DNA of 64,000 bases from Labrys sp. WJW (lineage in GTDB: Bacteria; Pseudomonadota; Alphaproteobacteria; Rhizobiales; Labraceae), in contig NZ_LYXZ01000013.1 in the NCBI RefSeq assembly GCF_001676615.1, forward strand, positions 186,001-250,000. Reading direction: 5' to 3'. Both the position numbers and the translations under genes were made by a program. Below the pieces are notes generated by a model that was not told the DNA's origin, searched no databases, and saw only the letters and a program-made list of their open reading frames with translations. Of the stretch, positions 1 through 9,088 are shown in pieces (position 1 is the first letter of the stretch; each line of letters begins with the position of its first letter).

Positions 1-245
1 GCCTGGGGCAGGCCCCGCAGGGCCTTCAGCTTTGCCTTGTAGGCTGCCAGTTCGGAGAGTGTCGGCAGCGCGCCATGCACCAGCAGGTAGGCGATTTCCT
101 CGAACTCGCAGCTCCCAGCCACGTCGAGTATGTCGTAGCCCCGGTAGTGTAGGTCATTGCCTGTGCGTCCCACCGTGCAGAGCGCGGTGTTGCCGGCGAC
201 GACGCCGGACAGGGTCACGGACTTTTTCGGCTTTGTCGCTGTCAT
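1..245 (-). CDS. prpC: 2-methylcitrate synthase, N-terminal part (runs off the window edge)
   Basis: PrpC condenses propionyl-CoA with oxaloacetate to 2-methylcitrate, the entry step of the methylcitrate cycle in the cytoplasm. About 81 codons are visible. The N-terminus has the citrate-synthase family pattern, with a short segment ending in GVVAGNTALCTVG followed by LHYRGYDILD and a helix beginning EEIAYLLVHGALP. The ATG is preceded by a strong GAGGAGG Shine-Dalgarno sequence. It lies 10 bases downstream of prpD on the same strand, so the two are probably one operon. The active-site histidines and aspartate lie outside the window. Assignment to methylcitrate rather than citrate synthase rests mainly on the prpD and scfR context. 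Confidence 0.9.
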   Translation of the reverse strand, partial: MTATKPKKSVTLSGVVAGNTALCTVGRTGNDLHYRGYDILDVAGSCEFEEIAYLLVHGALPTLSELAAYKAKLKALRGLPQ

Positions 246-255
246 GCTGTCCTCC

Positions 256-1773
256 TCAAGCCCGTTTCCAGTCGAAAATGCCGCGCGAGGCCGTCGGCCC
301 GAGCTTTTCGGGGGCGACCGCAAAGGTGAGGCCAGTCAATTCGTCGGGCCGGAGTTGCGTGAGCCGCTCGACGGTCGCGATGAAGCGATCCTGTTCGGCG
401 CCCTCGACGATGCCATCGGCCAGCACCCGGAATTTGTTGACGTAGTCGGCGCGTACGAACGGGCGGGCGCCGAGGGGATGGGCATCGGCGATTGCGAGTT
501 CGTCCTCGATCACCGTTCCGTCCTCGATCGTGACCGCGACGCGACCGCCGAAGGCCTTGTCCTTGGGATCATGGCTATGATAGCGCCGCGTCCATTCGGG
601 ATCCTCGACCGTCGAGACCTTGTGCCAGAGCGCAACGGTCTCGGGACGGTTCGCCCGCTCCGGCGCATAGGAGCGTTCGTGATGCCAGCCGCCATCCTCC
701 AGGGCCACGGCGAAGATGTACATGATCGAATGATCGAGCGTCTCCCGGCTCGCCTTCGGATCCATCTTCTGCGGGTCGTTGGCTCCGGTGCCGATCACGT
801 AGTGGGTATGGTGGCTGGTATGGATGACGATGCTTCTGATCTTCGCCAGGTCGCCGATCCTGGGTCCCATCCGGCGCGCCAGGTCGATCAGGGCCTGGCT
901 CTGATATTCGGCCGAATGTTCCTTGGTGTAGGTATCCAGGATCGCGCGCTTGGGCGAGCCGGGTTTGGGCAGCGGCACGGCATATTCGGCCTTGGGACCG
1001 CTGAGAAGCCAGGCGATGAAGCCATCCTCGCCCTCCCAGGCGGGAGACGGTGCCCCTTCGCCGCGCAGGACGCGGTCGACCGCCTCCACGGCCATCTTGC
1101 CGGCGAAAGCGGGAGCGTAGGCCTTCCAGCTCGAGATCTCGCCCTTGCGAGACTGGCGCGTCGTGGTTGTTACGTGCAGGGCCTGCTGTACGGCCTGATA
1201 GATGGTTTCGACCGGCAGGCCGAGAGCGGTTCCGATGCCGGCCGCAGCCGATGGGCCGAGATGCGCGATGTGATCGATCTTGTGCTCATGCAGGCAGATG
1301 CCCTTCACCAGATCGACCTGGATCTCGTATCCCGTGGCCAGGCCCCTGGCCAACTGCAATCCCGACAGTCCGCAATGCTGGGCGACGGCGAGGATCGGAG
1401 GAATATTGTCGCCGGGGTGCGAGTAGTCGGCCGCCAGGAAGGTGTCGTGGAAGTCGAGCTCGCGTACGGCGACCCCGTTGGCCCAGGCGGCCCATTCCGG
1501 CGAGACGCGATTCGATGTCCCCAGGCCGAAGACCGTCGCGCCGGGCTGGAAGGGGTGCGCCACGGCCTGGGCCCTGGCACTCGCCACCGGATGGCGCCCA
1601 AGCGAGGCCGCGGCGACGGCAGCATTGTCGATGATGCGGTTGCCGAGCATTTCTACGACATCCGCCTCGAGCGGCACGTCATCGGCGGCGACGCATGCGA
1701 TCTTCCAGGCGAGCTGGTCTTCGCGCGCCAGCTTTTCAGCGGATCTGTAGGTGCGAACGGTATGCAGCGTCAC
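256..1773 (-). CDS. prpD: 2-methylcitrate dehydratase
   Basis: PrpD dehydrates 2-methylcitrate to 2-methyl-cis-aconitate in the methylcitrate cycle of propionate degradation. The 505-residue product has the usual length for the MmgE/PrpD family. It carries the family signature around residues 100-135 ([20 protein letters not shown]) and conserved segments such as [18 protein letters not shown]. The start is GTG and overlaps the stop of the upstream thioesterase by four bases (GTGA), so translation is probably coupled. prpC follows 10 bases later. Repression or activation by the divergent ScfR-like protein is inferred from its position and the repeats between the genes. Confidence 0.93.
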   Translation of the reverse strand: MTLHTVRTYRSAEKLAREDQLAWKIACVAADDVPLEADVVEMLGNRIIDNAAVAAASLGRHPVASARAQAVAHPFQPGATVFGLGTSNRVSPEWAAWANGVAVRELDFHDTFLAADYSHPGDNIPPILAVAQHCGLSGLQLARGLATGYEIQVDLVKGICLHEHKIDHIAHLGPSAAAGIGTALGLPVETIYQAVQQALHVTTTTRQSRKGEISSWKAYAPAFAGKMAVEAVDRVLRGEGAPSPAWEGEDGFIAWLLSGPKAEYAVPLPKPGSPKRAILDTYTKEHSAEYQSQALIDLARRMGPRIGDLAKIRSIVIHTSHHTHYVIGTGANDPQKMDPKASRETLDHSIMYIFAVALEDGGWHHERSYAPERANRPETVALWHKVSTVEDPEWTRRYHSHDPKDKAFGGRVAVTIEDGTVIEDELAIADAHPLGARPFVRADYVNKFRVLADGIVEGAEQDRFIATVERLTQLRPDELTGLTFAVAPEKLGPTASRGIFDWKRA

Positions 1774-2186
1774 GAGACGACTTCCTCTGGTCGGGTTTGC
1801 TCAAAGAAGGGGATGGCAATGGGAACGCCGCCGTCGTCGACCGCGACCATGGTGAAGCGGCCGCTGATCGCAGGGCGATCCGCAGCCGCGGCGCCGGGTA
1901 CAAGGTCGACCAGCACCGTCATTGAGGAACGGCCGCGCGATGCCACGCGGGCGCGGATGTCGACGATGCTGCCCAGCCTGACCGGCCTGCGGAACTCGAC
2001 GTCGTCGGCCTTGGCCATCACCACGGCGCAGCGTGCATAGCGCGAGGCACAGACGAAGGCGGCCTTGCCCATGATCCTGAGGGCATTCGGCCCGTAGAGT
2101 GTTCCGTAGTGATTGGCATGTTCGGGCAGGACGATCTCCGTGAAGTGGATCTCCTCATCCCCGGTAGGGTCTGCTGGCGCTGTCAC
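1770..2186 (-). CDS. acyl-CoA thioesterase, hotdog fold
   Basis: This is a single hotdog-domain acyl-CoA thioesterase of the YciA/BFIT type, which hydrolyses acyl-CoA to free acid and CoA. The family pattern is visible near the N-terminus: a [17 protein letters not shown] segment in which the Asn-His and Gly-rich turn are typical, then [21 protein letters not shown] chose the GTG at 2186 because TTGGAG lies about nine bases upstream. A TTG at 2213 in the same frame has no ribosome site. It is the first gene of the prp operon and overlaps prpD. A role in relieving propionyl-CoA or methylcitrate-related acyl-CoA stress is inferred from context. Confidence 0.8.
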   Translation of the reverse strand: MTAPADPTGDEEIHFTEIVLPEHANHYGTLYGPNALRIMGKAAFVCASRYARCAVVMAKADDVEFRRPVRLGSIVDIRARVASRGRSSMTVLVDLVPGAAAADRPAISGRFTMVAVDDGGVPIAIPFFEQTRPEEVVS

Positions 2187-2264
2187 GGCCTTGCACTCCA
2201 AGCCTCTTTTCAATTCGCATTATCCGCATAAGATAGAATCGGTAAATGATTGAAAATGCAGAGA

Positions 2265-2303
2265 TTTGCGAAGCTGTATCGGCCAGTTTGCAAAGTTTGC
2301 GAA
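2265..2303. promoter_or_regulatory. three TTTGCRAA repeats between the prp operon and scfR
   Basis: The divergent intergenic region contains TTTGCGAA at 2265-2272, TTTGCAAA at 2287-2294 and TTTGCGAA at 2296-2303. The last two sit one base apart as a direct repeat (TTTGCAAAGTTTGCGAA). RamB/ScfR-type regulators of acetate and propionate genes are known to bind AGTTTGCAAA-like sequences, so these are good candidates for the operator of the neighbouring ScfR-like protein. They could serve both the leftward prp promoter and autoregulation. No binding data are available here. Confidence 0.55.
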
Positions 2304-2317
2304 TATCGAGTGCGGGC

Positions 2318-3727
2318 ATGAAGAAGCTGTTCATGGGGGTGCGGTTGAAGCGGCTGCGCGAGGAGCGCCGCCTCACCCAGCAGGCGTTGGCCGATGCGAT
2401 CGGCATCTCGTTGAGCTATCTCAACCAGATCGAGAACAATCAGCGGCCCCTGACAGTGGCGGTGCTGCTCAGGCTGAATGCCGCCTTCGGCGTGGACGTC
2501 CAGCTCTTCTCGGATGAGGACGAGGCGCGTCTCGTCGGGGAATTGCGCGAGGCCCTGGCCGATCCGCGGGCAGGGGAGGACATCTCGGGCGCCGAGCTGA
2601 AGGAACTCGCGGCGAACATGCCTGCCGTCGGCAGGGCGATCGTGACCCTGCACAGGAGGCTGACCCACGCGCTCGACCAGTCGGCCGCACTCGCCACGCG
2701 CCTGGGCGATGACCGCCATGGCGGGACGCAGACGGCCGCGGCTCCGTTCGAGGAGGTTCGCGACTTCTTCTACCAGCGACACAACTATATCGACGCGTTG
2801 GACCGCGGTGCGGAGGCCGTCTCCGTTGAGCTGCCCGATCGCGGGCCGGCCGGGCTGGCGGCCCGGCTGTCCCAGCGTCACGGCGTTCGCGTGGTCTGGG
2901 AGGATAGCGGGGCCAGGCCGGCTCTGCGCCGCTCTTTCGATGTCGTCGGTAAAATCCTGCGCCTGCCCACCAACCTCGCACCGGGGCAGCAGGCCTTTCA
3001 GATAGGCACGCAGCTGGCCCTGCTGGAGTTCGGCGGACAGATCGACGACCAGATCGCCGGTACCGTCTTCGCGAGCCCCGAGGCCCGTTCCCTGGCCCGC
3101 ATCGGATTGGCGAACTATTTCGCGGGCGCGCTCATCCTGCCCTATGCGGCTTTCCTCGCCGCCGCCGAGGATCTCAATTACGATATCGACCTGCTCGGCC
3201 AGAGGTTCGGGGTGGGGTTCGAAACGGTTTGCCACCGTCTGAGCACTCTGCAGCGCCCCGCCGCGCGTGGTGTTCCCTTCTTCTTCGTCCGCGTGGATCG
3301 TGCCGGCAACATCTCCAAGCGCCAGTCGGCGACGGATTTCCATTTTTCGCGCACCGGCGGTACCTGCCCGCTGTGGAACATCTACGAGGCCTTTGCTCAG
3401 CCGGGGAAGGTGCTGACCCAGCTGGCGGAAATGCCGGACGGCCGAACCTATCTGTGGGTGGCAAGAGCGGTCAGCCACGCCACCGGTGGCTATGGTGCGC
3501 CGGAGAAAGCCTTCGCCGTCGGCCTCGGCTGCGATCTGCGCTACGCGGGCAAGCTCGTCTATTCCAGGGGTCTGCGCCTCGACGATACCGAGGCCCGGAC
3601 GCCGATCGGGATGGGGTGCAAGATCTGCGACAGGCCCCGCTGCGCTCAGCGCGCATTTCCGTCCGTGGGCCGGGCGTTGGTGGTCGATGAGACCCGAAGC
3701 GTGCTCTCGCCATACTCATCGACGTGA
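2318..3727 (+). CDS. ScfR/RamB-type short-chain fatty acid regulator
   Basis: This XRE-family transcription factor controls short-chain acyl metabolism, here presumably the divergent prp operon. From the ATG at 2318 it is 469 residues. Residues 6-62 form the helix-turn-helix (RLKRLREERRLTQQALADAIG, then SLSYLNQIENNQRPLT). The middle resembles the IrrE-like peptidase-fold region of this family but shows no clear HExxH. The C-terminal domain ends with the cysteine-containing segment GMGCKICDRPRCAQRAF that is typical of ScfR/RamB proteins. The frame is open further upstream, but ATG 2318 aligns best with the family N-terminus and lies just downstream of the TTTGCRAA repeats. Confidence 0.85.
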   Translation: MKKLFMGVRLKRLREERRLTQQALADAIGISLSYLNQIENNQRPLTVAVLLRLNAAFGVDVQLFSDEDEARLVGELREALADPRAGEDISGAELKELAANMPAVGRAIVTLHRRLTHALDQSAALATRLGDDRHGGTQTAAAPFEEVRDFFYQRHNYIDALDRGAEAVSVELPDRGPAGLAARLSQRHGVRVVWEDSGARPALRRSFDVVGKILRLPTNLAPGQQAFQIGTQLALLEFGGQIDDQIAGTVFASPEARSLARIGLANYFAGALILPYAAFLAAAEDLNYDIDLLGQRFGVGFETVCHRLSTLQRPAARGVPFFFVRVDRAGNISKRQSATDFHFSRTGGTCPLWNIYEAFAQPGKVLTQLAEMPDGRTYLWVARAVSHATGGYGAPEKAFAVGLGCDLRYAGKLVYSRGLRLDDTEARTPIGMGCKICDRPRCAQRAFPSVGRALVVDETRSVLSPYSST

Positions 3728-4050
3728 CGTCCCAGGTTCGTTGTCGTTGATTCTGCTAGTCGCGACAAATTCCAACGTCTCTTGGCGGGCTCAAGCGGGA
3801 AATGCGACGCTGTCCGGATCTACCAGGCAGCCTCCAGCTCTGCAGCTTCGCATTCGCCTGCGTCTAGAAATCTGTCGCCTGGTTTATGCAGGAGAAATCC
3901 TGCTTTTCTTCGGCATTGCGCTGACGCATGGGAGCGGGCGCGTGTGGACTGCCAATCCTGCCTTGCTTACTATCTCGGACACAGCGGTTCTCCGGATCGT
4001 TCATATTGCGGCCGATGCAGCCGATGCATAAGCAGATATGCAAAGCGCTT
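3728..4050. other. convergent intergenic region, no gene seen
   Basis: This 323-base stretch separates the 3' ends of scfR and the response regulator gene. Short frames through it lack a ribosome site or family resemblance. The response-regulator end carries a GAACAG/CTGTTC inverted repeat (about 4056-4072) inside its last codons, which might contribute to termination, but there is no adjoining U-tract. I see nothing else convincing. Confidence 0.5.
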
Positions 4051-4704
4051 TTATAGAACAGCGAGCCTGTTCTCGACTGCAAGCCTCACAAGGTCGGAGG
4101 ACGTCCGGGCTCCCAGCTTGCGCTTCATGATGACGCAGGCATTGGCAACCGTTTTATACGAGACGCCGACTAACGGCGCGATCTCGCTGAGGCTTTTGCC
4201 CTGTCCAAGATATCTCAGGATATCGATCTCGCGCCTGCTGAGGAGATTCCAGGCTCCATCGGACGAGTTTCTGCGAGAGAAGGCCAGACTGCGGGCAATC
4301 CGATGGGGCAAGTAAACTCCGTTCCGCAAAACCTCTCTTATTGCGGCAATCAGTTCGCTCGGGTCTCCCGCCTTGCTTACATATCCTGCCACACCCAATT
4401 CAATGGCTCGAGCAGCGAATACGAGATCGTCATTCATGCTGAAGATGACGATCGGCATATCCGGATTATTCGCGAGAATTCGTTTGCACAATTCGAAGCC
4501 TGACCCGTCAGGGAGATTGAGATCGATGATGCACAGATCAAGCGCATCCGAGGTTGCCAACACCTCGCCCTCTTGCATCGAGTCTGCTGCAATTATCGTG
4601 CAGTCTAGTTCTGCTGCGAGCATTGCCCGGCAGCCAGAAACGACAATCGGATGGTCATCCACCATCAGGATGCGTATCTCTTTTGACAATATTTCGTTGG
4701 GCAT
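4051..4704 (-). CDS. MoxX/MxaB-like response regulator, NarL/FixJ family
   Basis: This 217-residue response regulator is likely to activate methanol oxidation genes. The receiver domain has acidic residues D16-D17, the phospho-acceptor D61 in IIDLNLPDG, and conserved S89 and K111. The C-terminal LuxR-type DNA-binding domain spans roughly residues 155-217, with LLSRREIDILRYLGQGKS and the recognition-helix region YKTVANACVIMKRKLG. It is divergent from a matching histidine kinase gene and sits upstream of mxaF. This resembles the moxXY (mxaXY) regulatory genes of Paracoccus and MxaB of Methylobacterium. The exact symbol is an inference from position. Confidence 0.8.
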   Translation of the reverse strand: MPNEILSKEIRILMVDDHPIVVSGCRAMLAAELDCTIIAADSMQEGEVLATSDALDLCIIDLNLPDGSGFELCKRILANNPDMPIVIFSMNDDLVFAARAIELGVAGYVSKAGDPSELIAAIREVLRNGVYLPHRIARSLAFSRRNSSDGAWNLLSRREIDILRYLGQGKSLSEIAPLVGVSYKTVANACVIMKRKLGARTSSDLVRLAVENRLAVL

Positions 4705-5079
4705 GTGTCAAACCAGCATGAGAGTTATACCAAGCTGACAGGCACAGCCTTGCATGCCGAACCCTGCCACATTCGATAGCCGTTGGACCGGCGAACGTAC
4801 GGGAAAGCAGCATTGTGCACACACTCCTTACGGGTTGTTGCCCGTGTTACCAATATCGCAATCATTTCGCTGCCCCAGCCGAAATTGTCGATTACCACTG
4901 CGCACAAATCGTACCCCCAAACCGGTGAGATCAACAAGTCTCGAATGCGCAGGAAAGCAGAACACGCGTTCGAGATGTTAGTTGAGATCTTTACAAACGA
5001 TTTCTAAGAACCGGCATATCGGCGCTATTGTGAAGAATATGCTAGAAGCCTTCTCGATACCGAGAGCGGCTGCCGCTCA
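4705..5079. other. divergent intergenic region between the two-component genes
   Basis: These 375 bases lie between the start of the response-regulator gene and the start of the kinase gene and must hold their divergent promoters. Open frames across it are short and have no ribosome sites. I could not identify a confident -35/-10 pair or operator. Confidence 0.5.
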
Positions 5080-6459
5080 ATGAATCGAGGCACAAGGATG
5101 TTTGCTCGACTTTCGTTGAAGATGCGTCTTGTCCTGCTCTTCGCATTGCTGCTCACGCTCGGACTGAGTGCCAACATGGCGCGCATGATAGCGGAAGCTG
5201 GACCGCGTATCGTGGCGGAAAGCCAGAGTAGTGTTCGCTTGGGGGCGGATTTTGTTCGCTCGATTCTTCCTACGATAGAACGTCGGCCGGATACCTCGCG
5301 TTCTCTCGACGACCTCGTCCGCAATCTGCGCAACATCCGTCACATTACGATCCGGAGACTGAGTGAGGGAGAGAACGATGAACAGCTCGATGCGGAAGGG
5401 CGCTTCGATGAGGTTCCTTCCTGGCTCGTGACACTTATCGGACCCGCGCGACTTTCGACCACCATCCCGATTTCTGGCGTTGACAACGTCAAGGACGCGA
5501 TCGTCGTCTCATCGAATCCACTTGATGAGATGGAGGAGATTTGGAGTGATCTGATATCCCAAATGTCCATAGACCTGCTTGTTGCCGTGGTCTTGTTGGG
5601 GATCACTTATCTCACGGTTGGTCGGGCGCTGGCTCCCGTCAAGGATCTGGCTGGCGCGATTACCAGAGTGCGGGAGGCAGATTATTCGGTGCGTGTCATA
5701 CCGAAGGGCCCCCCGGAACTCGCGGATATTGGCCTACGATTGAATGAGTTGGTGGAGATTCTCGAACGCACGACGGAAGAAAAACAGCTGCTGATCGAAC
5801 GAGTCGTGACGATCGAGGACGACGAGAGGCGAGCGCTGGCTCGAGAGCTACATGATGAGTTCGGACCTTATCTGTTCGCCATCCGAGCCCAGGCTAGTGC
5901 GCTTGCTCATCTCGGTTCGAAAGCCGGAGCAGGCACGATCGTGGAGGCGACGGGTGTTATCAGTAAGCAGATTGATGCACTACAATCGTCGAACCGCCGC
6001 GTCCTTGAAAAGCTCAGGCCCGTTGCCTTGGATGATCTTGGTCTTGAAACTGCCTTGATGGCTTTGATCAACAATCTTCGCGATGCGTTCCCGGATGTCT
6101 CTATCGAATATAGAAGCTACAATGTTCCTTGGGCCAATCTTAGTGGTATCGTGAGCTTGACGCTCTATCGTGTCATTCAAGAATGTCTTACGAATACATT
6201 CCGCCATGCCAAGGCGACGCATGTGTACATCAACATTGAACATGCTAACGCGGACGGGCCAATTTGCATCAAGGTAAGCGACGATGGTGTGGGTATACCG
6301 GAAGTCGTTCGTCCCGGGCTAGGCCTGCGGGGCATGAAGGAAAGAATATCGGCGCTTGGGGGGAAATTGCGGATTGCGGGACGATCTGGGGAGGGTACAG
6401 TAGTGGAAGCGCTCATTCCCATAACTTCTTCGTCTCTCCGCAAGCGCCTGACAGTCTAA
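5080..6459 (+). CDS. MoxY-like sensor histidine kinase (HisKA_3 type)
   Basis: This is a membrane-bound histidine kinase of 459 residues and the likely partner of the divergent NarL-type regulator. There is a transmembrane segment near residues 15-33, a periplasmic sensor region of about 130 residues, a second transmembrane segment near 163-185, and then a HAMP-like linker. The phospho-acceptor histidine lies in RALARELHDEFGPYLFAIR, the HisKA_3 pattern that pairs with NarL-family regulators. The ATPase domain has an N-box (IQECLTNTFRHAKA), a G1 box (SDDGVGI) and a G2 box (GLGLRGMKERI). Placement next to mxaF suggests it senses a methanol-growth signal. A second ATG at 5098 is possible. Confidence 0.82.
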   Translation: MNRGTRMFARLSLKMRLVLLFALLLTLGLSANMARMIAEAGPRIVAESQSSVRLGADFVRSILPTIERRPDTSRSLDDLVRNLRNIRHITIRRLSEGENDEQLDAEGRFDEVPSWLVTLIGPARLSTTIPISGVDNVKDAIVVSSNPLDEMEEIWSDLISQMSIDLLVAVVLLGITYLTVGRALAPVKDLAGAITRVREADYSVRVIPKGPPELADIGLRLNELVEILERTTEEKQLLIERVVTIEDDERRALARELHDEFGPYLFAIRAQASALAHLGSKAGAGTIVEATGVISKQIDALQSSNRRVLEKLRPVALDDLGLETALMALINNLRDAFPDVSIEYRSYNVPWANLSGIVSLTLYRVIQECLTNTFRHAKATHVYINIEHANADGPICIKVSDDGVGIPEVVRPGLGLRGMKERISALGGKLRIAGRSGEGTVVEALIPITSSSLRKRLTV

Positions 6460-7087
6460 GTTTGCTGTCAGTGAGTTAATGTAGAATAGACGATATTTGC
6501 CGTCATCGATTTGTTTAACGACGGGCAGTTCGCTCCGCGGCGGAACCGCCATGTCAGTGCTGTTTTCGATCGCCTCTTGATTTGGTTATCCGATCTTTCT
6601 CACTGTACCGTGTCGAGCCGCCCTTCCTGGCTTGGCTGTCCCGCCCTGCAAATCACGCCGTGAAATAGGCCTGCGCCCTTCTCAGGGGGGGGCGGTGCTT
6701 TCCAAACTGCGCCTCCCGCATATTTCCCTCGCATAGGCGTATTTGCCGGCCGGGTTTGGTAGCCATTTTGGCTGCTGAGAGTCGCCAGAGAGCAATCCGC
6801 CTGTCTCTTAATTTAAGAAAATATTTTGAGTCTCTGGTCTTAATTTTGTATAGTTTCATTTGTAGGCAATAATTCCTGAAATATTTAAGAATTTTTCCCG
6901 AAAATATATAGAAACATTCTTAATGACATAGAGATCATGGGCGCTGTAACATTTCTAATACGTGATTTATGCATGATCATGACTTGTCGCTTATTAATTC
7001 CTTATGAAGTAGAAAAAACAAGCATAAGTACACCACTAAAATACAGAAGATTTAGTGGCACCGGGGAAACCAAGGAGAAATGCTCAA
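6460..7087 (+). promoter_or_regulatory. mxaF upstream region with candidate promoter
   Basis: This 628-base non-coding stretch precedes mxaF. Its right half (about 6780-7050) is strikingly AT-rich against a high-GC background, as expected for a strong regulated promoter and long leader. A candidate promoter is AAGAAT at 6887-6892 and TAGAAA at 6909-6914, separated by 16 bases. These resemble the AAGACA/TAGAAA hexamers reported for methanol dehydrogenase promoters of methylobacteria. That would give a leader of roughly 165-170 bases. A Shine-Dalgarno AAGGAG lies at 7072-7077. No transcription start has been measured here. Confidence 0.4.
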
Positions 7088-8968
7088 ATGCAAAGGCTTT
7101 TGCACACGGCGTCCCTCGCGGCACTGCTTGTCGCGGCGTCAATGGACCTGTCTGGTACTGCACTTGCGAATGATAAGCTCGATCAAATTTCGCAAAGCGA
7201 AGAAAACTGGGCGATGCCCGGTAAGAACTATCATTCCGACAACTTCAGCAAACTCGATCAGGTCAATACAAAAAACGTTAAAGATCTTAAGCCCGCGTGG
7301 ACGTTTTCCACTGGTCTCTTGAATGGCCACGAAGGGGCGCCCCTGGTCGTTGATGGGAAGATGTATGTTCACACGTCCTTTCCCAACAATACATTTGCGT
7401 TGAGCCTCGATGATCCGACCCGGATCCTTTGGCAGGACAAGCCAAAGCAGAATCCCGCCGCTCGTGCGGTGGCCTGTTGCGATATCGTCAATCGCGGCCT
7501 GGCCTATTGGCCGGGGGACGAGAAGACACCGCCTCTCATTCTCAAGACATTGCTTGACGGGCACATCGAGGCACTCAACGCCAATACCGGAGAGCTGGTT
7601 TGGAAGATGGAGAATTCCGACATCAAGGTCGGATCGACACTCACGATCGCGCCCTATGTGGTGAAGGACAAGGTCATCGTCGGCTCTTCGGGGGCGGAAC
7701 TCGGGGTGCGTGGCTACATTACTGCCTATGACGTGCATGACGGCGCCCAGGTTTGGCGTGCCTATGCGACCGGACCGGACAAGGATCTGCTGCTGGCTTC
7801 CGATTTCAACATCGTGAACCCGCACTATGGTCAAAAGGATCTCGGGTTGCAGACCTGGGAAGGCGATGCGTGGAAGGTGGGCGGCGGCACCAATTGGGGC
7901 TGGTATGCCTTCGATCCGAAGACCAACCTGATCTATTTCGGTACGGGAAATCCGGCTCCCTGGAACGAAACCATGCGTCCGGGCGACAACAAGTGGACGA
8001 TGACGATCTTCGGGCGCGACGTCGATACCGGGGAGGCCAAGTTCGGCTATCAGAAGACGCCGCATGACGAATGGGACTATGCCGGCGTGAACGTCATGAT
8101 GCTCTCCGAGCAGAAAGACAAAGACGGCAAGATGCGGAGCCTTCTGACGCATCCGGATCGTAACGGCATCGTCTATACTCTCGACCGTACCAACGGATCA
8201 TTGGTTTCGGCCAACAAGATCGACGATACGGTCAATGTCTTCAAGTCCGTGGACCTGAAGACGGGGCAGCCGGTGCGCGATCCCGAATACGGCACCAGAA
8301 TGGACCACTTGGCCAAGGACATCTGCCCTTCGGCAATGGGCTATCACAACCAAGGGCACGACTCCTACGATCCGAACAAGCAGCTGTTCTTCATGGGCAT
8401 CAACCATATCTGCATGGATTGGGAGCCCTTCATGTTGCCTTATCGAGCTGGCCAGTTCTTCGTGGGCGCCACGCTGAACATGTATCCCGGCCCCAAGGGC
8501 GATCGGCAAAATGGCGTCGGCCTCGGCCAAATCAAGGCCTACAACGCCATTACCGGCGACTTCAAATGGGAGAAGATGGAGCGCTTCGCAGTGTGGGGCG
8601 GCACGACCGCAACCGCCGGCGATCTGGTCTTCTATGGAACGCTGGACGGTTTCATCAAGGCTCGCAGCAGCGAAACCGGCGAGCTGTTGTGGAAATTCAA
8701 GCTTCCTTCGGGCGTGATCGGCTATCCGATCGTCTATCAGCACAAGGGCACCGAATACATCGCCATCTATTATGGTGTCGGCGGATGGCCGGGAGTGGGT
8801 CTGGTCTTCGATCTCCAGGACCCGACGGCAGGTCTGGGCGCCGTGGGTGCCTTCAAGCAACTCGCCAACTATACGCAGATGGGTGGCGGCGTGATGGTCT
8901 TTTCCCTCAATGGCAAGGGACCGTATGACGACGTCAATCTGGGCGAATACGAGCCTGTCAAGAATTGA
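7088..8968 (+). CDS. mxaF: methanol dehydrogenase large subunit, calcium/PQQ type
   Basis: MxaF is the catalytic alpha subunit of periplasmic PQQ-dependent methanol dehydrogenase, which oxidises methanol to formaldehyde and passes electrons to cytochrome cL (MxaG). The product is 626 residues with a 27-residue signal peptide ending in ALA. The hallmark adjacent cysteines are C130-C131 (103-104 in the mature protein). The catalytic aspartate lies in DEWDYAG at residue 330 (303 mature). The residue two places later is alanine, not the extra aspartate that marks lanthanide-dependent XoxF, so this is the Ca2+ form. AAGGAG precedes the chosen ATG by 10 bases. It heads the mxa operon. Confidence 0.98.
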   Translation: MQRLLHTASLAALLVAASMDLSGTALANDKLDQISQSEENWAMPGKNYHSDNFSKLDQVNTKNVKDLKPAWTFSTGLLNGHEGAPLVVDGKMYVHTSFPNNTFALSLDDPTRILWQDKPKQNPAARAVACCDIVNRGLAYWPGDEKTPPLILKTLLDGHIEALNANTGELVWKMENSDIKVGSTLTIAPYVVKDKVIVGSSGAELGVRGYITAYDVHDGAQVWRAYATGPDKDLLLASDFNIVNPHYGQKDLGLQTWEGDAWKVGGGTNWGWYAFDPKTNLIYFGTGNPAPWNETMRPGDNKWTMTIFGRDVDTGEAKFGYQKTPHDEWDYAGVNVMMLSEQKDKDGKMRSLLTHPDRNGIVYTLDRTNGSLVSANKIDDTVNVFKSVDLKTGQPVRDPEYGTRMDHLAKDICPSAMGYHNQGHDSYDPNKQLFFMGINHICMDWEPFMLPYRAGQFFVGATLNMYPGPKGDRQNGVGLGQIKAYNAITGDFKWEKMERFAVWGGTTATAGDLVFYGTLDGFIKARSSETGELLWKFKLPSGVIGYPIVYQHKGTEYIAIYYGVGGWPGVGLVFDLQDPTAGLGAVGAFKQLANYTQMGGGVMVFSLNGKGPYDDVNLGEYEPVKN

Positions 8969-9088
8969 TCCCGGCGACGGATCGGCTCGAACTCCCATCC
9001 CAGTGGATCTCAAGGCTAGAGCCGGCAAGGCCGCCGATCGCCCGCGCGATCGACGGCCCCTCTATCCCTCTCATTAGTGGACGGCGTC

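Noticed and set aside
157..2040. Long plus-strand open frame antisense to prpD and the thioesterase gene
   Set aside because: High-GC codon bias keeps the opposite strand open. The product resembles no family, and the minus-strand genes are clear.
2210..3478. 422-codon minus-strand open frame opposite scfR
   Set aside because: The plus-strand frame has an unmistakable XRE/ScfR architecture. The antisense frame shows no domain.
7088..8968. Possible lanthanide-dependent XoxF
   Set aside because: The active site reads DEWDYAG with alanine at the diagnostic position, and mxaI and the full mxa assembly set are present.
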